Under the pieces are notes generated by a model. That model saw nothing but the letters and a program-made list of their open reading frames with translations. It did no database searches and was not told the origin of the DNA. Both the position numbers and the translations under genes were made by a program. This document shows positions 54,152-62,434 of a stretch of 64,000 bases of DNA, piece after piece (the first letter of the stretch is position 1; the number at the start of each line of letters is the position of its first letter). Source of the DNA: JAHBXL01 sp964409775 (lineage in GTDB: Bacteria > Planctomycetota > Phycisphaerae > Phycisphaerales > UBA1924); NCBI GenBank assembly GCA_964409775.1, contig CAYPEI010000020.1, positions 11,708 through 75,707 of the forward strand, read 5' to 3'.

Positions 54152-55105
54152 GTGACTTCAAGGAATGTTCCTGCTGTGGCTGCGCTCGCGGCCGTTCTCG
54201 CCGCGGGCGCCTCGACGGCCCTTGGCACCATCACCATCCCCACCGCTCCGGTCGGCAACGTCGGCAACGCGCCCGACTCCACGCCCCTCGGCCCATACGG
54301 CTCGGTGTCGTACCAGTACAACATCGGCGCCACCGAGGTGACCAACGCGCAGTACACCGCCTTCCTGAACGCCGTCGCCGCGACCGACACCAACAGTCTC
54401 TACAACGTCAACATGGCCGGCGCCTTCGGCGGCATCACCCGCGCGGGCCCATCGGGTTCGTACGTCTACTCGACGGTGAGCGGCCGCGCAAGCAACCCCG
54501 TGAACTTCGTGAGTTTCTGGGATGCCGCACGCTTCGCCAACTGGCTGCACAACGGCCAGCCCTCGGGCCCGCAGAGCAACGCCACCACCGAAGACGGCGC
54601 ATACACCCTGACCGCCGCGGGTGTCAGCGGCAACTCCGTCATTCGCAACCCCGGCTGGCAGTGGGCCGTGACCAGTTCCAACGAGTGGTACAAGGCCGCG
54701 TACCACCAGCCCGCCGCCCAGGGCGGCGACACCGACAACTACTGGCTCTATCCCACTTCGAGCAACACCGCCCCCACCGGCGCGCAGGCCAACTACGTCC
54801 CCGCGGCGATCGGCGACACCACGCCCGTCGCCTCCTACGCGCCGAACTTCTACGGCGCATACGACATGGCTGGGAACGTCTACGAGTGGAGCGACACCAT
54901 CCTCGCGCCCCCGGTCCGCGGCCCGCTCTGGGGCGGCGCCTTCGACAACATCGCCGGTTGGCTCACGCCCGCGAACGCCTACACGCCGCCGCCGCTGACC
55001 GAGCGCGAGCAGGTCGGGTTCCGCGTGGTGCAGATCCCCGCGCCGTCCGCCGCTGTGCTGTTGGCGATCGGCGCGGCGAGCGCAACGAAGCGCAGGCGGC
55101 ACTGA
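54152..55105 (+). CDS. Formylglycine-generating-enzyme-like protein with PEP-CTERM-like tail
   Basis: A 317-residue secreted protein with the SUMF1/FGE-sulfatase fold ('SYQYNIGATEVTNAQYTAFL', 'PVNFVSFWDAARFANWL', 'NFYGAYDMAGNVYEWSD', 'REQVGFRVVQ'). In family members such domains either make formylglycine in sulfatases or serve as binding folds. The catalytic cysteine pair of FGE is not visible, so the enzyme role is doubtful. The tail 'IPAPSAAVLLAIGAAS' with 'KRRRH' is PEP-CTERM-like. Start is a GTG with GGAGG nine bases before it. Many planctomycete PEP-CTERM proteins carry this domain. Confidence 0.78.
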   Translation: MTSRNVPAVAALAAVLAAGASTALGTITIPTAPVGNVGNAPDSTPLGPYGSVSYQYNIGATEVTNAQYTAFLNAVAATDTNSLYNVNMAGAFGGITRAGPSGSYVYSTVSGRASNPVNFVSFWDAARFANWLHNGQPSGPQSNATTEDGAYTLTAAGVSGNSVIRNPGWQWAVTSSNEWYKAAYHQPAAQGGDTDNYWLYPTSSNTAPTGAQANYVPAAIGDTTPVASYAPNFYGAYDMAGNVYEWSDTILAPPVRGPLWGGAFDNIAGWLTPANAYTPPPLTEREQVGFRVVQIPAPSAAVLLAIGAASATKRRRH

Positions 55106-55189
55106 ACCCGACGCGGCGACTCCGGCAACCCGACGCCCGCCCGCCCTCTTCACCCTCCGTCTGCCCCCAAACCGCCGCGACCCGGTCCC

Positions 55190-55648
55190 TCACGCGCTCT
55201 TCCGCGGCGAGGCGATCACCAGCCCGCCGATCAGCACCGCGAACGCGCCCGCGAACGGGTTGAAGATCGCAAACCACGTCGGCTCGCGCCCCACTTCCAT
55301 GATCTGCTGAACCGTCATGCCCGCCGGGCGCGGGTCGGCGGGGTAGGGCTTCTGCAGCGTGAAATACGCCATCGCCAGGCCCAGCACCAGCACGAGCCCG
55401 GCCAGCGCTGCCACCGACTGCCGGCCGCGAGAACTCCCGGCGATCTTCACGCACAGCCACCCGCCGAAGAGCCCGCCGATGAGCGTGATCGACGGCGCGA
55501 GGATGCTGATGACCATGTTGCCCTTGAAACTGCCGGGCTGAAGCAGGCCATCCGGGCCAAGCCCGAACCACATACCCATGAACGCGGCCATGATCAGGAT
55601 GGCCATGACGATGTACGTGACGACAATGGCGAGAATGGTTCTGAGCAT
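55190..55648 (-). CDS. Small polytopic membrane protein
   Basis: A 152-residue protein with about four transmembrane helices (ILAIVVTYIVMAILIMAAF, ILAPSITLIGGLFGGWL, VAALAGLVLVLGLAMAYF, FAGAFAVLIGGLVIAS). A soluble loop holds 'RPAGMTVQQIMEVGREPTW'. Family not recognised. GGGAG five bases before the ATG at 55648 sets the start. It is convergent with the FGE-like gene, 84 nt apart. May be a subunit of a larger complex but no partner gene is adjacent. Confidence 0.65.
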   Translation of the reverse strand: MLRTILAIVVTYIVMAILIMAAFMGMWFGLGPDGLLQPGSFKGNMVISILAPSITLIGGLFGGWLCVKIAGSSRGRQSVAALAGLVLVLGLAMAYFTLQKPYPADPRPAGMTVQQIMEVGREPTWFAIFNPFAGAFAVLIGGLVIASPRKSA

Positions 55649-55981
55649 GGCAGTCTCCCAGGCGACCTGAGTTTGAGAAAAGGGCCTCCGCCGCTCGCCC
55701 ACCGCGGCGGGTCCTGCACCACGACTCCGCAGCATACCCGAGGCCGGGCTGCGGCGAGAGCCGGTAACGGCGGGCAACTGCCTGCGCCAGGAGAAAGCCC
55801 CCCGCTGAACAGACCATGGCTCTCATCAGAACCAACGCCGCGCAGACATCTCCCCATGCAGCGAAAAAACCGACGACACGCGCTCGCACTTGAACGAAGG
55901 CCGTTCAACCCATGAACGGGCCAGACGCTTGCGCCGCCAAGGGAACGACCAACCAATCTGTCGGCAGGCTGCGCCGCCCAC
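55649..55981. other. Gene-free region
   Basis: About 330 bp upstream of the small membrane protein and beyond the 3' end of the kelch gene, without a supported gene, repeat or clear regulatory element. Confidence 0.4.
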
Positions 55982-57988
55982 TCACCCACAGCCGGCGAAC
56001 CACATGCGAAGGAACACAAACACGTCCTGCACATCGACGCTGCCGGAGCGATCAGCGTCCGCCCGAGTGTCTCCGGAGAACCACGCGCCGAGAAACGCGA
56101 AAAAGTCCTGAAGCGTCAGAACTCCATTGTGATCGAAATCCGCCAGACACGATTGAAGTTCCCAAGTGTCGCCCGAGTCGTAGTAACCCCCGTAAAGGAC
56201 ACTGACCCCGCGTCTGGAGTCGTAAGCCATCGCGTGCTGCTCCCGCGGCGATGGACCGTTCAGATATCGCTGATTCCACGTTGTCCCGTTCCACTCCCAC
56301 GTCTCACCGTTGCCACCCAACGCACCTACATAGCCTCCGAACAGGACCACCACGCCGCGGCCCGAGTCGTACGTCATTGTGTGCTGACCTCGCGCCGAAG
56401 GACCACTTACCAACCGCTGCGTCCAGGCGATGCCATCCCACTCCCACGTTTCGCCGTTGACCGCAAGAGTGAGACCGCCGAAGAGGACAGTGACGCCGCG
56501 GGCAGAGTCATACGCCATCGCATGCTGACAACGCGGGGACGGGCCGCTGACGAGGCGCTGATGCCACGTTGTACCATCCCACTCCCACGTCTCATTACTG
56601 AGTCCGCCGACTGGGTATCCCCCAAACAGAACTGTCACACCCCGGGCAGAGTCATACGCCATCGCGTGTTCGGATCGCGCAGACGGTCCGGTTTGCGACC
56701 GTTGGGTCCAAGTGGCGCCATTCCATTCCCATGTATCTCCGATTGGAGAGTAGTTGATATCTCCGCCGAAGAGCACCGTCACGCCGCGCCTGGAGTCGTA
56801 CGCTATCGCGTGGCTGTCCCGCGTTGGTCCGACTGCGCGATACGCCCAGTCTGCTCCATCCCATTCCCAGGTTTCGTTCCAAAAGTAGAACCCCCCATGA
56901 AGCACAGTCACGCCGCGTGCGGAGTCGTACGTCATCGCGTGATCACGTCGCGGCATCGGGCCGCGGCCGATCCGCTGCATCCACGTTGAACCATTGAACT
57001 CCCATGTATCGTCAGTTCGGGACCCCGCGAATGCAGGGGTGGACAGGCTACCTCCGAAAGTGACGCTGACACCGCGGGCCGAGTCATAAGCCATCGCGTG
57101 GAGCCATCGTCGCCCGGGTGAGACGATCGACAGACGATTCCATGTCGAACCGGTCCACACCCAGGTCTCATCCGGGGCAGGACTGCCCGTGTTGTACAGA
57201 GTCGAGAATCCGCCATAAAGAACTGTGACGCCGCGAGCCACGTCGTACACCATCGCATGCCAGTGCCGAGCTTGCGGTCCTGTGGTGCCGTTCGTTCGCT
57301 GGGTCCATGTCGATCCGTCCCACTCCCATGTCTCTCTGCTGTCTCCTGCCGCCATGGTGGTCGACCCACCGAAGAGCACCGTGACGCCACGGACGGAGTC
57401 GTATGCCATCGCCTGCCCGGTACGCGTGGAGGGACCGTTCACGACCCGCCTTGTCCAGGCAAGCCCATTCCACTCCCAGGTCTGGCTGCCGCCGAAGAGA
57501 ACCGTCACGCCCCTGCTGGAGTCGTACGCCATGGCGTGTGCTGATTGGGGCGGTGGTCCGGCGACATCCCGCTGGGTCCACCTTGAACCATCCCACTCCC
57601 AGGTCTCACCGTTCGTGACGTTCGATGCGCTCTTGCCCCCAAAGAGAACCGTGACGCCGCGGGCTGAGTCGAACACCATCGCGTGCTGGCCGCGCGGCGT
57701 AGGGCCGGAGACGAACCGCTGCGTCCACATGGATCCGTCCCATTCCCAGGTCTCATCGCAATATGTGCCACCGGAGCCTCCGAAGAGAACCGTCACGCCG
57801 CGAGCGGAGTCGTAGGCCATCGCGTGCAGACCCCGCGGCGACAGGCCTCGCACGCTCCACTCCAACGCCTGCCCCCGAGCCGGCACCGCCCAGAAAACCA
57901 CCGCGGCCAAACAACCGATCGACATCAGGAGCCGCAGCGGTGGTGCACCTGCCCCCATGATCGTCCAGGCATTGATTTGCTTCCACAT
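55982..57988 (-). CDS. Secreted kelch-repeat protein with GC-type dockerin
   Basis: A 668-residue exported protein. After a signal peptide (about 'VPARGQ') come twelve kelch-like repeats of about 50 residues, each reading like 'GPxPRGQHAMAYDSARGVTV', 'LFGG' and then 'ETWEWDGxxWTQR'. Twelve repeats fit two six-bladed propellers. The C-terminus is a GC-type dockerin ('ADFDHNGVLTLQDFFAFL', 'DRSGSVDVQDVFVFL', end 'WFAGCG'). The repeats are so alike at the DNA level that they may recombine. Probably a sugar- or protein-binding module attached by its dockerin. A candidate promoter lies at 58058-58086. Confidence 0.82.
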   Translation of the reverse strand: MWKQINAWTIMGAGAPPLRLLMSIGCLAAVVFWAVPARGQALEWSVRGLSPRGLHAMAYDSARGVTVLFGGSGGTYCDETWEWDGSMWTQRFVSGPTPRGQHAMVFDSARGVTVLFGGKSASNVTNGETWEWDGSRWTQRDVAGPPPQSAHAMAYDSSRGVTVLFGGSQTWEWNGLAWTRRVVNGPSTRTGQAMAYDSVRGVTVLFGGSTTMAAGDSRETWEWDGSTWTQRTNGTTGPQARHWHAMVYDVARGVTVLYGGFSTLYNTGSPAPDETWVWTGSTWNRLSIVSPGRRWLHAMAYDSARGVSVTFGGSLSTPAFAGSRTDDTWEFNGSTWMQRIGRGPMPRRDHAMTYDSARGVTVLHGGFYFWNETWEWDGADWAYRAVGPTRDSHAIAYDSRRGVTVLFGGDINYSPIGDTWEWNGATWTQRSQTGPSARSEHAMAYDSARGVTVLFGGYPVGGLSNETWEWDGTTWHQRLVSGPSPRCQHAMAYDSARGVTVLFGGLTLAVNGETWEWDGIAWTQRLVSGPSARGQHTMTYDSGRGVVVLFGGYVGALGGNGETWEWNGTTWNQRYLNGPSPREQHAMAYDSRRGVSVLYGGYYDSGDTWELQSCLADFDHNGVLTLQDFFAFLGAWFSGDTRADADRSGSVDVQDVFVFLRMWFAGCG

Positions 57989-58430
57989 CGAGACTGCCCC
58001 TCTTTCCTTTGACCAGTACCGGCTGTCCGAGGCGGCTTCGATCCACGACAATCAGCCAGACTACACCCTGACTCGCACCGGTGCAATGGGCTTCTGCAAA
58101 GTCTGGCCTTCTGGGCGATCGATCGCCGACGTTCGATCTTCATCACCTTATCAACTGTCCCCATTCAGCGTGTGTTTGAGCGGTCGATTGCTGGCATACA
58201 AGCACACTTCAGACCTTGCAACACACGGGGTGGAGTTCGCCTCCTCAGGCACGTCTTCACGTTGGGTAGCCCGGACTGCATGAGCAGCCCGGCGACCTTG
58301 AACGGCGCGACAGAATCCCGGCAGCACGGCGGCCGACGCGAAGACACGGGCACAACAAAGGGGTATCTTGAACTCCGGAAGTCGTTCACGCGCGTGGCGG
58401 TTCGCAAGAATCCGCCAGGAGGTACACGCG
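57989..58430. other. Divergent region upstream of the kelch and DUF4282 genes
   Basis: About 440 bp without a supported gene. It holds a minus-strand promoter candidate at 58086-58058 for the kelch gene. For the DUF4282 gene only a Shine-Dalgarno (58417-58422) is clear. Confidence 0.45.
58058..58086 (-). promoter_or_regulatory. Candidate promoter of the kelch dockerin gene
   Basis: TTGCAC (58086-58081) and TAGTCT (58063-58058) on the minus strand with 17-nt spacing, leader about 63 nt. Confidence 0.5.
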
Positions 58431-58931
58431 ATGAGTCAGGTCGATCTATTGCTCACGAAGTACTCGCGCCGCCGGGGCAAAGGACAGGAGTTGCGTGACG
58501 GCGCAATCGGGGCGCTGATCGATGCGTTCATGTTCCGGCGAATGATCACGCCTTGGCTGATTCGGATCGCTTTTCTGCTCCTCTGCGTGTTCGCCGCCGG
58601 GTCGACGGTGGTTGCCATTGTGCTGCCGCTGGTAAAGGGCGGGATGGCAACGCGGCCGCCGAACTCGCCGTCGCTGACCTCGACGTCGACGATGAACACG
58701 TCTGGACCGGTGACCTCTCCTCCCTCCCTCGCGCCACCGGGCGACCTACCGGGCTTGAGGCTCCTGGCACCGGGGTGGCTCAGCCGCGTAAAGCGGGAGT
58801 GGATCGCACTCGTCGTGAGCGTCTGTTTGGTGCGGGTGCTCTGCGAGGGGATGATCGTCTTGTTTCAGATCAACGAGTCGTTGACTGATGTCCGCCGAAG
58901 GCTTGAGCATCCGAACGCCGAAGCCTCTTGA
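58431..58931 (+). CDS. DUF4282 membrane protein
   Basis: A 166-residue protein with two transmembrane segments (LIRIAFLLLCVFAAGSTVVAI and about residues 123-148) and the DUF4282 ending 'VRVLCEGMIVLFQINESL'. A Pro/Ser/Thr-rich loop of about 35 residues separates them. The N-terminal part has a coiled-coil-like 'LLLTKYSRRRGKGQEL'. AGGAGG eight bases before the ATG sets the start. The function of DUF4282 is not known. Confidence 0.72.
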   Translation: MSQVDLLLTKYSRRRGKGQELRDGAIGALIDAFMFRRMITPWLIRIAFLLLCVFAAGSTVVAIVLPLVKGGMATRPPNSPSLTSTSTMNTSGPVTSPPSLAPPGDLPGLRLLAPGWLSRVKREWIALVVSVCLVRVLCEGMIVLFQINESLTDVRRRLEHPNAEAS

Positions 58932-59143
58932 CGCGGCCGGGATCAACACGGGCCAGGTGCCTTTCGGCTGCGAAAACCGGAAGCGCGTCACGTCGCGTGC
59001 TCTCCACGCACTTGCGATGGATGAGCATCATCTCACTGACCGCTTCACCAAACACTCGTGACTCCGGAGCAGGTCACGATTTGGCGATTACTCCACGACT
59101 GTAACCGCAATCTCTGGCCTGCTTCGCGCCGACGCTGGCTGCC

Positions 59144-61174
59144 TCAATCCCCCTGGTCCAGCACCGCCATGAACGCCTCCTGCGGGATCTCGACGGAGCC
59201 GATCGACTTCATGCGCTTCTTGCCTTCCTTCTGCTTCTCGAGCAGTTTCCGCTTGCGGGAGACATCGCCGCCGTAGCACTTCGCCAGCACGTTCTTCCGG
59301 AACGCCTTGATCGTCTCCCGCGCGATGATCTTCGCGCCGATCGCCGCCTGCACCGGGATCTCGAACTGGTGCCGCGGGATCTGCTCGCGCAGTTTCGTCA
59401 CCAGGTGCCGCCCGCGATACTCCGCCTTGTCCCGGTGCACGATCACCGACAGCGCCTCCACCGGGTCCCCGTTCACCAGGATTTCCATCTTCACCAGGTT
59501 GTCCGCGTGGAAGCCCAGCAGTTCATAGTCCATCGTGCCGTAGCCGCTGGTGATGCCCTTCAGTTTGTCGTAGAAGTCGTAGATGATCTCCGCCAGCGGG
59601 ATGTGGAAGGTGATCATCTCGCGGGTGTCGGAGATGTGGGTCTGCTGCTTGTACTGGCCGCGGCGGTCCAGGCACAGTTTCATGATGTCGCCGATGTACT
59701 CCTTCGGCAGGATGATGTCCACCTTGCAGATCGGCTCCCGGATCTCCTCGATGTACGACGGATCGGGCAGGTCCGCCGGGTTGTGCACCTCGATCAGCGT
59801 GTAGCCGGGCTTCAGCGTCGAGCCCCCCACCCCGCCCTCCTCGATGATCGTCGCCGGAACCCCCATCGCCCCGCCCTTGGTCGAGGTCTTCGCCGCCTGC
59901 GCCGCCGTCCCGCGGATGAGCACCCGGTATGAGACCGTCGGCGCGGTCTGAACGATCTCCACACCCCCTTCCCGCTCCAGCCGCTCCTGCACGATGTCCA
60001 TGTGCAGCAGGCCCAGGAAGCCGCAGCGGAAGCCGAAGCCCAGCGCGTCCGAGTGCACCGCCTGGAACGTGAACGACGAGTCGTTCAGGCTCAGTTTCTC
60101 CATCGCCTCCCGGAGTTCCTCGAAGTCCGAGCCCTTGGCGTCCGCCGTCGTCGCCGGATAGAAATCGCAGAACACCATCTGCATCGGCGGCTGATACCCC
60201 TCCAGCGCCTCCGTCGCCGGGTCGAGTTCCAGCGTCACCGTGTCGCCGACCCGCACGTCCTTCAGCGAGCGGATCGCGGCCACGACATACCCCGTCTCGC
60301 CGGGTCCGAGCGTCTGCACACGCACCGGCTTGGGCGTGTACTTCCCCAGTTCCGTCACCTGGAACGTCCGGCCCGTCCCCATCATCCGGATCTTGTCCCC
60401 CACCCTCACCTGCCCGCCGTCCATCACGCGGATGTACACGATCACGCCGCGATAGTCGTCGTACTTCGCGTCGAAGATCAGCGCGCGGAGTTGACTCGTC
60501 ACCGGCTTCCGCGGCGGCGGAAACTTGTCGCAGATCGCGGCCAGCAGTTGCGGAATGCCCACGCCGGTCTTCGCTGACACGTAGATGCAGTCCTCCGCCG
60601 GAAGCCCGAGCACCTGCTCGACCTCCATCGCCATGTCGTCCGGCCGCGCCGACGGCAGGTCGATCTTGTTGATGATCGGGATCAGCCGCAGGTTCTCATT
60701 GATGGCGAGGTACGCGTTGACGACCGTCTGCGCCTGAACACCCTGCGTCGCGTCGACAACCAGGATCGCCCCCTCGCACGCCTTGAGGGCCCGAGAGACC
60801 TCGTAGTTGAAATCGACGTGCCCGGGCGTGTCGATGAAGTTGAGCATGAACAGTTCGGAGCCGTCGTCCTCGGATTCCTTGCCCTTCTTGCGGCGGTGCT
60901 GGCCCGAATCGTCCATCACCTCCTCGGTCTCCGACTCCAGCGCATCCGCCTTGTCGCCCGGCTTGTGGCGGTGCCAGACGGTCACCGCCGAGGCCTTGAT
61001 GGTGATGCCCCGCTCCCGCTCCAGATCCATCGAATCGAGGAGTTGCTCGCGCGCCTCCCGCGGCGAAACGGCGTTGGTCGCCTGAAGCAGCCGGTCGGCG
61101 AGCGTGGACTTGCCGTGGTCGATGTGGGCGATGATCGAGAAGTTACGGATGTTGGAAAGGGGTACGTCGGCCAT
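59144..61174 (-). CDS. lepA: Elongation factor 4 (LepA) with an acidic insertion
   Basis: LepA is a translational GTPase that remodels ribosomes, and this one has all domains: P-loop 'AHIDHGKSTLADRLL', G3 'NFIDTPGHVDFNYEVS', G4 'INKIDLPSARP', and the C-terminal 'VLAKCYGGDVSRKRKLLEKQ' with 'GKKRMKSIGSVEIP'. Length is 676 against about 600 in most bacteria. Extra residues sit between G2 and G3 (about 70-107, rich in Glu/Asp/Lys: 'KADALESETEEVMDDS' and 'RRKKGKESEDD') and around residue 470 ('GGAMGVPATIIEEGG'). Start at 61174, where a TACCAT lies 9 nt upstream. Confidence 0.93.
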   Translation of the reverse strand: MADVPLSNIRNFSIIAHIDHGKSTLADRLLQATNAVSPREAREQLLDSMDLERERGITIKASAVTVWHRHKPGDKADALESETEEVMDDSGQHRRKKGKESEDDGSELFMLNFIDTPGHVDFNYEVSRALKACEGAILVVDATQGVQAQTVVNAYLAINENLRLIPIINKIDLPSARPDDMAMEVEQVLGLPAEDCIYVSAKTGVGIPQLLAAICDKFPPPRKPVTSQLRALIFDAKYDDYRGVIVYIRVMDGGQVRVGDKIRMMGTGRTFQVTELGKYTPKPVRVQTLGPGETGYVVAAIRSLKDVRVGDTVTLELDPATEALEGYQPPMQMVFCDFYPATTADAKGSDFEELREAMEKLSLNDSSFTFQAVHSDALGFGFRCGFLGLLHMDIVQERLEREGGVEIVQTAPTVSYRVLIRGTAAQAAKTSTKGGAMGVPATIIEEGGVGGSTLKPGYTLIEVHNPADLPDPSYIEEIREPICKVDIILPKEYIGDIMKLCLDRRGQYKQQTHISDTREMITFHIPLAEIIYDFYDKLKGITSGYGTMDYELLGFHADNLVKMEILVNGDPVEALSVIVHRDKAEYRGRHLVTKLREQIPRHQFEIPVQAAIGAKIIARETIKAFRKNVLAKCYGGDVSRKRKLLEKQKEGKKRMKSIGSVEIPQEAFMAVLDQGD

Positions 61175-61232
61175 GTCGGGGTGATGGTAGGGAACCGGGA
61201 TTGGGATCAAGGGAGCCGGCTCGCCCAATGAA

Positions 61233-61256
61233 CAAGGGGCCCGCGGGGGCCCCTTG
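61233..61256 (-). terminator. Hairpin after the PEP-CTERM gene
   Basis: A perfect 10-bp stem (CAAGGGGCCC and GGGCCCCTTG, loop of 4) lies 40 nt after the stop at 61296, on the side towards lepA. On the minus strand it is followed by TTCATT. Confidence 0.65.
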
Positions 61257-61295
61257 CTCGGACAAGGCTCCAAGGATGGAGGTGAGTTTCCGCGA

Positions 61296-62012
61296 TCAGC
61301 GCCGGCGGCGGAGGGCCGTCAGCCCGCCCAGGCCCAGCAGCGCCAGCGCGCCCGGAGCCGGGACGACCGTCACCATGTCAAAGCGGGAGGTCCCGCTCCC
61401 GGCGTACGTCGCGGTCCCGCTCGAAGCGGTGTACGCATTGCCCAGGGCCGGATCGAACACGCTCACGATGCGGAACCCGAAGGACGGGTTGTTCGATGCG
61501 CCGGCGATCGACGACAGATCGACCGAGCGGTTGTTGAACCACGTATCGCCCGACGGACCCGAGAAGATCCCGTCACCCGCCAAGCCCGCGGCGGAAAAGT
61601 TCGTGCCGTCGAGCGTGTACAGGAACTGCCAGAAACGCGAACTGGTGTTGCTGTGCCGCTGGTCCCACGAAACCGCGATGTTCGCGAACCCGACGGTGCT
61701 CACAAATACTTCCAGGCCGGCCGTGCCCGAGCCGGTGCCCTGCGCGGGATACGTCGTCGTCTGGAAGCCCGAGTTGTCCGCCGTCGGCGCAGGGTCGCTC
61801 GAGCCGCCGTTCGCGCTGCCCGAAGCGAACGTCGTCGTGATGCCGCCGATGGTGCCCAGCGTGCCGGCGCCGACGCTCGGGAGCGTGGTGCCGGTGGCGG
61901 TGTTGGCATCCGCGGGGTTGGAGTTGAAGTTCCACTGAGCGATCTGACCGGACGCCGCCGAGGCGAGAACTGCGGGGGCGGCGATCGCGCACAACAACAG
62001 ACGAGCGTTCAT
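61296..62012 (-). CDS. PEP-CTERM-like secreted protein
   Basis: A 238-residue exported protein with signal peptide (VLASAASGQ), a beta-sandwich domain ('IAQWNFNSNPADANT', 'SVGAGTLGTIGGITTTF', 'VGFANIAVSWDQRHSNTSS', 'NRSVDLSSIAGASNN') and the tail 'VPAPGALALLGLGGLTAL' with 'RRRR'. This is the most canonical PEP-CTERM-like tail of the window. The domain resembles choice-of-anchor cell-wall proteins with no catalytic residues. GGAGAG six bases before the ATG sets the start at 62012. A candidate promoter lies at 62144-62171. Confidence 0.82.
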   Translation of the reverse strand: MNARLLLCAIAAPAVLASAASGQIAQWNFNSNPADANTATGTTLPSVGAGTLGTIGGITTTFASGSANGGSSDPAPTADNSGFQTTTYPAQGTGSGTAGLEVFVSTVGFANIAVSWDQRHSNTSSRFWQFLYTLDGTNFSAAGLAGDGIFSGPSGDTWFNNRSVDLSSIAGASNNPSFGFRIVSVFDPALGNAYTASSGTATYAGSGTSRFDMVTVVPAPGALALLGLGGLTALRRRR

Positions 62013-62143
62013 GCTCTCTCCTTCTGCCCTCGGCAGCGCGCACCCATACCGGCGACGCGAGCATCGGGCGAACAACGGGATGTGCGCGGAGGTCTCTCTC
62101 TCGCGCGGTGATGCGGCCGGCACTCTGCCGCCGCAGTAACAGG

Positions 62144-62171
62144 AGAGTACTGGACGCTCGCCGAAAGCCAA
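62144..62171 (-). promoter_or_regulatory. Candidate promoter of the PEP-CTERM gene at 62012
   Basis: TTGGCT (62171-62166) and TACTCT (62149-62144) on the minus strand are 16 nt apart. The leader would be about 125 nt. Confidence 0.4.
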
Positions 62172-62381
62172 GCGTCTGCGCGCAAGGCTTGCGCTAAGAG
62201 ATGCAGGCCAGAGAGCGCAGAGCGCGAACGGAAGAGCGAACACGACGGAAGCACGCAGAGATCGCCAGCCGCCGGACGCCGCCATCAACGCCGCGGATGC
62301 GCGCGGATCCAGGCTGCCCCAGCGGCTCTTGCACAGATCGCGGCGGGTTTAGCCGACGGTCTTCGAGCCGCCGGAACTCGG

Positions 62382-62387
62382 TATGAT
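62382..62387 (+). promoter_or_regulatory. Candidate -10 element of the prpD-like gene
   Basis: TATGAT lies 47 nt before the ATG at 62435, with a GGAG Shine-Dalgarno nearer to the start codon. Confidence 0.4.
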
Positions 62388-62434
62388 GCAATTGTTCAGA
62401 TTCGGTTCAGACACCAGAACACGGAGATTCGGCG

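Larger units (their letters stand above)
62013..62434. other. Divergent region between a PEP-CTERM gene and prpD-like gene
   Basis: About 420 bp without a supported gene. A TTGGCT-N16-TACTCT pair (62171-62144) on the minus strand may serve the PEP-CTERM gene. A TATGAT at 62382-62387 on the plus strand, with a weak -35, may serve the prpD-like gene. Confidence 0.45.
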
